DNA of 15,386 nucleotides from CAYRHS01 sp964424125 (GTDB lineage Bacteria > Actinomycetota > Acidimicrobiia > IMCC26256 > JAOSJL01), in the NCBI GenBank assembly GCA_964424125.1, contig CAYRHS010000073.1:1-15386 (forward strand). Reading direction: 5' to 3'. The position numbers and the translations under genes are program-made. Position 1 is the stretch's first letter. Each line of letters opens with the position of its first letter. Of the stretch, positions 7,340-13,467 are shown in pieces. Under the pieces are notes generated by a model, which ran no database searches, had not been told where the DNA came from, and saw only the letters and a program-made list of their open reading frames with translations.

Positions 7340-8446
7340 TCAGATCGAGCCCAGGTACTTGTGGCCCGTGTAGTTGAGCTCCCAGATGGCGTCGCTCACG
7401 AACGACTCGACGAGGCGCCCGCGCGAGTAGTGGTCGAGCGTGGCGCGCCCCGTGAAGCGATGGTAGGCGCCGTCGAAGCCGGTCGCGGTGATCGCGTCGC
7501 GTAGCGCCTGGTCCTCGATCATCATGTCGACGAAGCTCGTGGCGAGGAGCACGCGCTCGACCTCGAACTCGAGGAGGTACTTCTCGTCGCCGTCTTCGTG
7601 GACGACGAGGAGGTCGTGACTCACCGGCTTGTCGGTGTCGGGATCGAGCCGCTCGAGCGCGTGGTAGAAGCGCATCTGTCCACTGTCGCGGACGACGATC
7701 CTGCCGTCCTTGGCGAGCATGAACGCCTTGGTCGTGTCGTGTGCGTACTTCGCCGCCGCGACTTGGCTCGTCACCACGGTCGCGTACGGTCCGATCTCCG
7801 CGCGGCACCAGTACCAGTGGTGGTAGAGCTCGACGAACGGCGAGTTGCCCCAGCCGTGGTCCTGGTACCCGGCCCCCCGGAGTACGTGCTCGTCGCCCCG
7901 GTACGTGAGCGAGCCCGTGATGCTCGCCTGGGGGACGGCGATGATCCAGCCGAGGACGTCCTCACCCCGTGGACCGTGGCAGGCGAGCCCGGTCCCGGGC
8001 TTGAACGGCTCGCATCGGCTCTCGATGTCGAGGTCGATCTCGAGCTCGTCGTCCTCGTAGTGGAGCACGAGGTGCTCGAGGTCTCCCTCGTACGAGCAGG
8101 CACCGATCCGAACCGCACAGCGGTCGGTGGCAAACGAGCAGTCCGCCGGGTCGGCACGCGCGGTCCGGGTCACCCGCGTCCCGTCGCCGAGGTCGAGGTC
8201 GACGCGCGCGAACGGGGCGAGCGGGCCGCCCGCGTCGACGACGTCCTTGGTGCCGAGGCCCACGACCAGGGTCGTGCCGTCGTCCATCTTGCTGTCGACG
8301 TACCACCACTCGTACTCCTCGGGCGCGCCGCCCGTCCGGAGGCCGTTCTCCCATTCGGCGACGCGTCCCGTCGGGATCTCGGGACCCGAGTAGTCGTCCG
8401 GCAGCCCGTAGTAGGCGAGCGGGCGGGGCGAGGAAGGAGCGCTCAC
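7340..8446 (-). CDS. CrtC/AttH-like (carotenoid 1,2-hydratase superfamily, calycin fold) protein
   Basis: 368 residues. The signature EWWYVDSKMDDG at 46-57 matches the E-W-W-Y...D-G opening of the CrtC/AttH/lipocalin-like superfamily, and GAGYQDHGWGN at 191-201 matches its G-Y-x-D-H-x-W-G core, followed by an aromatic WYWCRAEIG at 211-219. Relatives include carotenoid 1,2-hydratase, AttH and fungal pericyclases, which add water to or reshape polyene or terpenoid skeletons; the reaction here is unknown. I see no signal peptide or membrane segment. The GTG start at 8444-8446 overlaps the stop of the upstream SDR gene (GTGA) and has no good Shine-Dalgarno, so translation is probably coupled. It is the last gene of the operon crotonase, ferredoxin, SDR, this gene. 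That context suggests a water-adding or isomerising step on the P450/SDR substrate (inference). Confidence 0.75.
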   Translation of the reverse strand: MSAPSSPRPLAYYGLPDDYSGPEIPTGRVAEWENGLRTGGAPEEYEWWYVDSKMDDGTTLVVGLGTKDVVDAGGPLAPFARVDLDLGDGTRVTRTARADPADCSFATDRCAVRIGACSYEGDLEHLVLHYEDDELEIDLDIESRCEPFKPGTGLACHGPRGEDVLGWIIAVPQASITGSLTYRGDEHVLRGAGYQDHGWGNSPFVELYHHWYWCRAEIGPYATVVTSQVAAAKYAHDTTKAFMLAKDGRIVVRDSGQMRFYHALERLDPDTDKPVSHDLLVVHEDGDEKYLLEFEVERVLLATSFVDMMIEDQALRDAITATGFDGAYHRFTGRATLDHYSRGRLVESFVSDAIWELNYTGHKYLGSI

Positions 8447-9237
8447 GCGGGAGACCCGCCGTCGACCGCGACGAGGGCGCCGTTGACGTACGACGCGCCC
8501 GGCGAGGCCAGGAAGGCGACCACGTCGGCGACCTCCTCGCAGCGGCCCCAACGGTCCGACCAGCTGAGGCCGTCGAGGGAGGCATTCACCAACCCGAAGA
8601 GCCCGGCCTCGTCGACGTCGAGCTCCCGGCGGCGCGCCTCGAGCTTCCCGAGCACCGTCGCCGATGCGATGATCCCCGGCAGCACGGCGTTGGCGCGCAC
8701 GCCCGCGACGGCGAACTCGCGGGCGAGATTCTTGGTGAAGTGAGTCAGCGCCAGCTTCACCGAGGTGTAGTGGGCATAGCGAGGCACGGGCCGGGCGATC
8801 GCGGCCGTCGCCACGTTGACGATGGCGCCCCGCTTCCGAGCGGCCATGCCGCCGACCACGAGCCGGCAGGTCCGGACGGGCGCGTACAGGCACGTCTCGA
8901 GGTGCGCGGACCAGACCTCGTCGGTCGCGGCCTCGAAGCCCGCGACGGACTCGTAGAGCCCGATGGCGTTGACGAGGACGGCCGGCCCTCCGAGCTCGTC
9001 ACCGAGCCGTGCCAGGGCCGCTTCCGACTCCCCGCGACGGGTCATGTCCGCGGCCGCGGTCACGGCCTCGCCGCCTTCGGCCCGGATCGCGCGGGCGACC
9101 TCGTCGAGCAGGTCGGCGCGGCGGGCGACCAGCCCGACCCGGGCGCCCTCGCGCGCCAGGGCCCGCGCGCAGGCACGGCCCATCCCCGTGCTGGCCCCGA
9201 CGACGACCGCCGTCTCGTCCGCCAGTCCGAGATCCAC
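8443..9237 (-). CDS. SDR-family oxidoreductase, paralogue of the gene at 5188-5984
   Basis: 264 residues. GASTGMGR at 14-21, NAIG at 90-93 (in place of NNAG), Y157 and K161 (HYTSVK), and a C-terminal ASYVNGALVAVDGG. It shares with the SDR at 5188-5984 the MDLGL start, the motif positions, an extra segment after the active site ending in SDRWG or ADRWG, and the C-terminal signature. The catalytic Ser position, 13 before the Tyr, is Thr144. It is probably an NAD(P)-dependent alcohol dehydrogenase or ketoreductase for an operon intermediate. The GTG start at 9235-9237 follows the ferredoxin stop by 7 bp with only a weak Shine-Dalgarno, and the 3' end overlaps the CrtC-like gene by 4 bp. Confidence 0.9.
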   Translation of the reverse strand: MDLGLADETAVVVGASTGMGRACARALAREGARVGLVARRADLLDEVARAIRAEGGEAVTAAADMTRRGESEAALARLGDELGGPAVLVNAIGLYESVAGFEAATDEVWSAHLETCLYAPVRTCRLVVGGMAARKRGAIVNVATAAIARPVPRYAHYTSVKLALTHFTKNLAREFAVAGVRANAVLPGIIASATVLGKLEARRRELDVDEAGLFGLVNASLDGLSWSDRWGRCEEVADVVAFLASPGASYVNGALVAVDGGSPA

Positions 9238-9244
9238 CGACTGC

Positions 9245-9460
9245 TCAGACGATCTTCTCGCCGTCGCGCAACACCTCGATCGCGAAGTTCGGGCAACGGC
9301 GGGCCGCCTCGATCACGCGGTCCTCCGGAGCTGCGTCGACGTCGACGACGTACGCGATGCCGTTGTTGTCCTCGTCGTTGTCGAACACCCCCGGGGCCCA
9401 GAACGAGCATTCGCGCGCGCTCATGCACGCACCCTCGTCGATCTTCACCTCGAGCGCCAT
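9245..9460 (-). CDS. Small 3Fe-4S type ferredoxin, likely P450 redox partner
   Basis: 71 residues. The cluster ligands are C12, C18 and C56: C-x5-C near the N-terminus and C-P (RRCPNFAI) near the C-terminus. The position that is Cys in 4Fe-4S ferredoxins (between C12 and C18) is Ala15, as in the one-cluster [3Fe-4S] ferredoxins that feed actinobacterial P450s. It would pass single electrons to the P450 at 6092-7300. ATG at 9458-9460 with a strong GGAGGA at 9466-9471, spacing 5; an upstream in-frame extension to 9640 is rejected because it lies inside the crotonase gene and lacks similarity. It sits between crotonase (19 bp) and SDR (7 bp) in the same operon, an unusual place, since such ferredoxins are often directly next to their P450. 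Confidence 0.92.
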   Translation of the reverse strand: MALEVKIDEGACMSARECSFWAPGVFDNDEDNNGIAYVVDVDAAPEDRVIEAARRCPNFAIEVLRDGEKIV

Positions 9461-9479
9461 CGTCGTCCTCCTCTCGGCG

Positions 9480-10286
9480 TCACGGGGTCCAGCGCGGGGA
9501 ACGCTTCTCGGCGAACGCGCGTGGTCCCTCCTCGAAGTCGGGATGCGCCCACTGGCCGCGCAAGAGCTCCCACGCGTGTTGCAGGGCGTCGTCGAGGGGT
9601 CGTTCGAGCGAGTCCCACACGGCCGCACGGCTCCGGGCAATCGCGCTGGGCGAGCCCTCCGCGACCGCTTCCGCGAGCCGGCGCGCGGCCTCCGGGAGCT
9701 CGACGCCTGGGACGACCTCGCTCACGAGGCCGAGCGCGTAGGCGCGCGTCGCCGAGAGCCGCTCGCTGCCGCCGGCGAGCACCATCCGCAGGACGGCCCC
9801 GAGCGGCATCCGCCGTGCCAGCATCACCGGTTCGAGCGCACTGACCTGGCCGACGCTCACGTGCGGGTCCATGAACTCGGCGCTGTCGGCCGCGATCACC
9901 ACGTCGCAGTCGACGACGAAGTGGAGGCCCCCGCCCGCACAGAGCCCGTTGACCGCGCAGATCGTGGGCTTCGAGACGCGATTCTGGTGTGGCGTGAGTC
10001 GATTGGCGACGCGTACGTCGGGGTCCTGCTGCGCGGCCGGCAGCTCGCCCAGCTCCGCGATCTCCTTGACGTCGGCGCCCACGCAGAACGCGCGGTCGCC
10101 TGCACCGGTGACGACCGCGACCCGCTGTTCCGGATCCGCGTCGAATGCGGGCCAGAACGCCTCGAACTCGCGCATCATCACGCTGTTGATGGCGTTCATG
10201 CGGTCGGGACGATCGAGGGTGACGACCGTGACCGGCCCCTCGCGGTCCACGCGGAACGTCTCCCACTCCGGCGCCGCTGCGCTCAC
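9480..10286 (-). CDS. Crotonase-family protein with both catalytic Glu replaced by His
   Basis: 268 residues from GTG 10286 (270 from GTG 10292). The crotonase fold is clear: FCVGADVKE at 67-75 and NGLCAGGGLH at 113-122 form the oxyanion hole. At the hydratase positions E144 and E164 of the rat enzyme stand His122 (GGGLH) and His142 (DPHVSVG), so it is unlikely to be an ordinary enoyl-CoA hydratase. Histidine-based members of the superfamily include retro-Claisen C-C hydrolases such as 6-oxocamphor hydrolase, which makes ring or beta-diketone cleavage a reasonable guess (inference). The C-terminus FAEKRSPRW is the usual crotonase tail. It is the first gene of the four-gene minus-strand operon and diverges from the acyl-CoA dehydrogenase. 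Start choice: AGGAGG at 10296-10301 is 9 nt from GTG 10286 but only 3 nt from GTG 10292. Confidence 0.88.
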   Translation of the reverse strand: MSAAAPEWETFRVDREGPVTVVTLDRPDRMNAINSVMMREFEAFWPAFDADPEQRVAVVTGAGDRAFCVGADVKEIAELGELPAAQQDPDVRVANRLTPHQNRVSKPTICAVNGLCAGGGLHFVVDCDVVIAADSAEFMDPHVSVGQVSALEPVMLARRMPLGAVLRMVLAGGSERLSATRAYALGLVSEVVPGVELPEAARRLAEAVAEGSPSAIARSRAAVWDSLERPLDDALQHAWELLRGQWAHPDFEEGPRAFAEKRSPRWTP

Positions 10287-10295
10287 CCGCACTCC

Positions 10296-10301
10296 CCTCC
10301 T
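10296..10301 (-). promoter_or_regulatory. Ribosome binding site deciding the crotonase start
   Basis: AGGAGG on the minus strand. Spacing is 9 nt to the GTG at 10284-10286 and 3 nt to the GTG at 10290-10292, so the inner GTG is favoured. Confidence 0.6.
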
Positions 10302-10353
10302 ACTCGACCGTTCGCCGCCACGGCGGTCCCCGCCCTGGATCTCGCGCCCGATG

Positions 10354-10397
10354 GCAAGCCTTGCACCCGGTGCAAGCTGCTCGCTTACACTACTTGC
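10354..10397. promoter_or_regulatory. Operator cluster and promoter in the crotonase / acyl-CoA dehydrogenase divergent region
   Basis: A 17-bp inverted repeat, arms CTTGCACC and GGTGCAAG around one C (10360-10376), overlaps a smaller palindrome GCAAG-C-CTTGC (10354-10364). A further CTTGC lies at 10393-10397, making four GCAAG/CTTGC half-sites. For the plus strand, TTGCAC (10361-10366) and TACACT (10386-10391), with a 19-bp spacer, are the best -35 and -10, giving a leader of about 29 nt to the GTG at 10427. The repeat covers the -35, so repression is expected. The rest of the 140-bp region (10287-10353) shows no other clear signal. Confidence 0.55.
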
Positions 10398-10426
10398 GGC
10401 CCCGCCCGGCCACCGAGGACACGATC

Positions 10427-11497
10427 GTGGAGTATCAGCTCAGCCCCGAACAGGAGGAACTGCGCGGCGTCGTCCGGTCGTTGCTCGCCGACCACGCGCG
10501 GGCGCGCGACAGCTACGACGGCGGCCCGCCGTTCGCCGAGGGCCTCTGGGCTCGCTTCGCCTCCCTCGGGCTCACGGGGCTGGGGGGGCGCGAGGACGCG
10601 GGTGGCAGTGGCGGTGATCTCGTGGACCAGATCGTGGTCGCCGAGGAGGTGGGACGGGCGGTCGCGGCGGTGCCGTTCCTCTCGTCGGTGATCGTCTCGC
10701 TCCCCCTGCTGGCCGAGCACGCGGGAGATCCCCGGGCGGACGAGCTGTTCCGCGAGGCCGCAGCCGGATCGAAGATCGTGACCACCGCGTTCACGGGCGC
10801 GGGCACGGCGAACGCGCCGGATGCGGTCACCGTCGACGACGGCCGGCTCCGGGGGACTCTCTCGGTCGTGCTCGACGGGGCCGCCGCCCACGTCGTGCTC
10901 CTCCCCGTCGGCGACCGGGTCCACGTAGTCCCGACCGACGGACCGCATGTCGCGGTGACCGACGAGCCCACGCTCGATCGGACCCGGCGGGTGGCCACCA
11001 TCCTCCTCGACGGTGTGGAGGCCACAGAGCTCGCCGCGCCGGACCCGCGGGGCGCGCTCGGGCGGGCGCGGCAGCGAGCACTCGTCGGGTTGGCGGCCGA
11101 AGCCACCGGGAGTGCCGGGGCGGCGCTCGAGATGGCCGCCGAGTACGCGGGCGAACGCGAGCAGTTCGGGACCGTCATCGGAACCTTCCAGGCGGTGAAG
11201 CACCGGCTCGCCGACATGCTGGTGGCGGTCGAGAACGCCCGCTCCGCGACCGCGTTCGGGACCTGGGCCGTCTGCAGCGGGAGCGAGGACGCCGAGATCG
11301 CAGCGGCTGCGGCGAAGGCGACCGCGACCCAGAACGCGGTCGACGTGGTCGGCGCGGCGATCCAGGTCCACGGTGGGATCGCGATCACGTGGGAGCACGA
11401 CCTGCATCTGCACCTGCGCCGGGTGAAGTCGTGCCAGATGTTGCTCGGCGACCCCAACGAGCACCTAGAGCTGGTCGCCGCCGCCCTGCTTGACTAG
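10427..11497 (+). CDS. Acyl-CoA dehydrogenase family protein (FadE-like)
   Basis: 356 residues, somewhat shorter than the usual 380-400. The N-terminal helical domain begins YQLSPEQEELR; the C-terminal part has REQFGTVIGTFQAVKHRLADM at 244-264 and QVHGGIAITWEHDLHLHLRR at 313-332, the Q-x-x-G-G-x-x-x-T-x-E signature. It would carry out FAD-dependent alpha,beta-dehydrogenation of an acyl-CoA. The W-E-H form and short length are typical of actinobacterial FadE proteins that work as paired subunits on steroid or terpenoid side chains, but no second FadE is in this window. GTG at 10427-10429 is chosen because GAGGA at 10415-10419 lies 7 nt upstream; the frame stays open further upstream, but that extension covers the promoter and operator. 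It shares the tetranucleotide CTAG with the convergent hydrolase stop. Confidence 0.9.
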   Translation: MEYQLSPEQEELRGVVRSLLADHARARDSYDGGPPFAEGLWARFASLGLTGLGGREDAGGSGGDLVDQIVVAEEVGRAVAAVPFLSSVIVSLPLLAEHAGDPRADELFREAAAGSKIVTTAFTGAGTANAPDAVTVDDGRLRGTLSVVLDGAAAHVVLLPVGDRVHVVPTDGPHVAVTDEPTLDRTRRVATILLDGVEATELAAPDPRGALGRARQRALVGLAAEATGSAGAALEMAAEYAGEREQFGTVIGTFQAVKHRLADMLVAVENARSATAFGTWAVCSGSEDAEIAAAAAKATATQNAVDVVGAAIQVHGGIAITWEHDLHLHLRRVKSCQMLLGDPNEHLELVAAALLD

Positions 11498-12369
11498 CGA
11501 CCGCTTCCCTCGCCCACGAGCGCCGCGAGCATGGTGGCGCAGCGGTCGGCAAACTCCTCCGGGCGCTCGGCGAAGAGGAAGTGGCCGGCACCGGGGAGGA
11601 CCTCCACCTCCCGTCCGTGCTCGGCGGCGAAGGCGCGCCGCTCCGCCTCGAAGCGGGCGAAGTGCCCTCCTGTACCGAGCAGGTACGCCGCCGGGAGCTC
11701 CACCCGCTCTGCCGCCACGGCCGCCTCGCCGTTCCACCGCCGGTTGTGCCACAGGCCGCCCTTCGGATTGTGGCCCTCCCGCACCGGAGCCGTGTAGCGC
11801 TCGAGGATCTCGTTGTCGACCCAGCCCGGGTCGGCCGCGAGCCGGCGGAGCAGGACGCGAGCGCCACCGCGCACCCCCCGCCCGCCGCCGAGCGCGAGCA
11901 GCGCTTCCCCGACACCGGGCACGCGTGCGGCCCGGTGCATCACCAGACCGGTGCCGAGCGCGCGGTAGCGGGCGGCGGGAAACGTCTCGGCGAGCACCGC
12001 GGCGCGGAGTCGGCCGGGCTCGTGGGCCGCGATCGCCTGGAGCTGCGTCCCGCCGACACAGTGGCCCACGGCGAGGGCGTCCTCGACGTCGAGCTCGTCG
12101 ACGACTCCCAGGAGCGCGTCGAGGTGCGACTGCCAGCGATAGTCGAAATCCGGTCCTGCGTCCGAGTAGCCGAAGCCCGGCTGCTCGATGCAGGTCACCT
12201 CGTGGCGACGAGCGAAGGCCCCGAACGCCTCCGCCCAGAGCTCGAGCGGGTCACCGCAGTCGGTCACCACGAGGAGCGGCGGTCCCTCTCCCGCCCGCCA
12301 CACGCGCACGCGGGCGCGTGGCACGTCGACGGACTGCTCCGCGACCTCGGGTGGCGGTGCCGTCGGCAT
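11494..12369 (-). CDS. Alpha/beta-hydrolase fold protein with Cys nucleophile
   Basis: 291 residues. The nucleophile elbow reads GHCVGG at 102-107, so C104 stands where Ser is normal, and the C-terminal catalytic His is H263 (GAGHFLF). EQPGFGYSD at 62-70 is the conserved turn after strand 4. The acid residue usually found after strand 7 is not evident: the segment reads LGTGGHFARFE. Cysteine nucleophiles occur in dienelactone hydrolase and a few other members; with an unclear acid this could be a lactonase, a thioesterase or a C-C hydrolase with altered chemistry. ATG at 12367-12369 with GGAG 4 nt upstream. The gene converges on the acyl-CoA dehydrogenase and diverges from the nucleoside hydrolase. 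Confidence 0.85.
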   Translation of the reverse strand: MPTAPPPEVAEQSVDVPRARVRVWRAGEGPPLLVVTDCGDPLELWAEAFGAFARRHEVTCIEQPGFGYSDAGPDFDYRWQSHLDALLGVVDELDVEDALAVGHCVGGTQLQAIAAHEPGRLRAAVLAETFPAARYRALGTGLVMHRAARVPGVGEALLALGGGRGVRGGARVLLRRLAADPGWVDNEILERYTAPVREGHNPKGGLWHNRRWNGEAAVAAERVELPAAYLLGTGGHFARFEAERRAFAAEHGREVEVLPGAGHFLFAERPEEFADRCATMLAALVGEGSGR

Positions 12370-12374
12370 CGCGC

Positions 12375-12398
12375 TCCAATCGGTTGGATCGTTACACT
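12375..12398. promoter_or_regulatory. Divergent control region of hydrolase and nucleoside hydrolase
   Basis: TCCAA and TTGGA (12375-12379, 12384-12388) form a short inverted repeat with a 4-bp centre, overlapping the hydrolase ribosome binding site. TACACT at 12393-12398 is the best plus-strand -10, giving a leader of about 27 nt to the ATG at 12432. No good -35 is visible 17 bp upstream. The string TTACACTAC (12392-12400) is also found before the acyl-CoA dehydrogenase gene. Confidence 0.35.
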
Positions 12399-12431
12399 AC
12401 GTTGACTCTTTCGAGCTGCGCAGGCGGAGCG

Positions 12432-13442
12432 ATGGCGCGCACACCGGTCATCTTCGACACCGACGGTGGGGTCGACGACTACTCGGCGCTCTGGTACGCG
12501 CTCACCTCCCCCGCCATCGACACCGTCGCGGTCACGACGGTCCGCGGGGTGCTGGGCGCCGCGGAGACCGCCCGCAACGTCGCCAAGGTGCTCGCGGCCG
12601 CGGGACGGAGCGACCTGCCGTTCGCGGTCGGCGCCGAGGAGCCGCTCGGACCGCGGCCCGACTTCCCCGACGCCACGATGATGCACGGCGAGGACGGACT
12701 CGGGAATGTGCACCGACCCGATGTCGGCCTCGCACCCAGGGGCGAGTCCGGCGCGGAGCTCATCGTCCGTCTCGCGCGCCAGCGGCCGCGCGAACTCACC
12801 GTCGTGGCCGTCGGCCCCTTCACGAACGTCGCGCTCGCGCTGCGGGCCGAGCCGGAGCTCCCCGAGCTCCTCGGCGGGCTCGTGATCATGGGCGGCGCCG
12901 CCCGCCCACCCGGCAACGCGACCCCCCTCGCGGAGTTCAACGTCGCCTGCGACCCCACGGCCGCGAACGAGATGGCCCGCGCCCCCTGGTCGCGTCCGCC
13001 GTTGATGGTGGGCCTCGACGTCACGATGATCGCGACCATGGACGAGGCGGAGTTCGACGTGCTGAACGCCCGACGGACACCGCAGGCCGAGTTCATGGCC
13101 GACCCGTTCGTGCTCTACCGCGAGATGTCCAGTATCGAGAGCGGATCGGGCTGCCCTTCGCACGACACGCTCACGATGATGTCGATCGAGGACCCCGACC
13201 TCCTCACGGCCGAGGAGCTGCCCCTCGTCGTCGACGTCGGCGGTGACGCGGCCTGGGGAGCCACCGTCGTCGACTTCCGGGCGAGGTGGCTCGCCGCCGG
13301 TCGGATCCCCGACGAGTTCCGGGCCCTCGCGGAGGAGGAGTTCTTCGCCGGCAAGGGTCGGTGGCGGATCGCGCTCGACGTCGACGTCGAGCGGTTCCGC
13401 GGGACGATCCGGGACTTCTACGGCGAGCGCCGACCGGGTTGA
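12432..13442 (+). CDS. Inosine-uridine preferring nucleoside hydrolase family protein
   Basis: 336 residues, the family's normal length. DTDGGVDD at 9-16 is the calcium- and ribose-binding Asp cluster (D-T-D-x-G-x-D-D), GPFTNVA is at 128-134, EFNVACDP at 168-175 matches the E-F-N-x-x-x-D-P motif, and H244-D245 (SHDTLT) is the C-terminal calcium/base-binding site. All key residues are present, so an active N-glycosidase splitting a ribonucleoside or analogue into base and ribose is likely. The ATG at 12432 is preceded by AGGCGGAG; the frame stays open far upstream, but those residues are antisense to the hydrolase and are not real. It converges on the diaminopropionate ammonia-lyase with 25 bp between stops. 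Confidence 0.93.
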   Translation: MARTPVIFDTDGGVDDYSALWYALTSPAIDTVAVTTVRGVLGAAETARNVAKVLAAAGRSDLPFAVGAEEPLGPRPDFPDATMMHGEDGLGNVHRPDVGLAPRGESGAELIVRLARQRPRELTVVAVGPFTNVALALRAEPELPELLGGLVIMGGAARPPGNATPLAEFNVACDPTAANEMARAPWSRPPLMVGLDVTMIATMDEAEFDVLNARRTPQAEFMADPFVLYREMSSIESGSGCPSHDTLTMMSIEDPDLLTAEELPLVVDVGGDAAWGATVVDFRARWLAAGRIPDEFRALAEEEFFAGKGRWRIALDVDVERFRGTIRDFYGERRPG

Positions 13443-13467
13443 CGACCCGCCCACGCGGACAAGCGGT

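Noticed and set aside
11490..12431. N-terminal extension of the nucleoside hydrolase frame
   Set aside because: Antisense to the alpha/beta hydrolase; the real protein begins with the DTDGGVDD domain after ATG 12432.
13443..13467. Terminator between nucleoside hydrolase and dpaL
   Set aside because: The 25-bp gap has no convincing inverted repeat.
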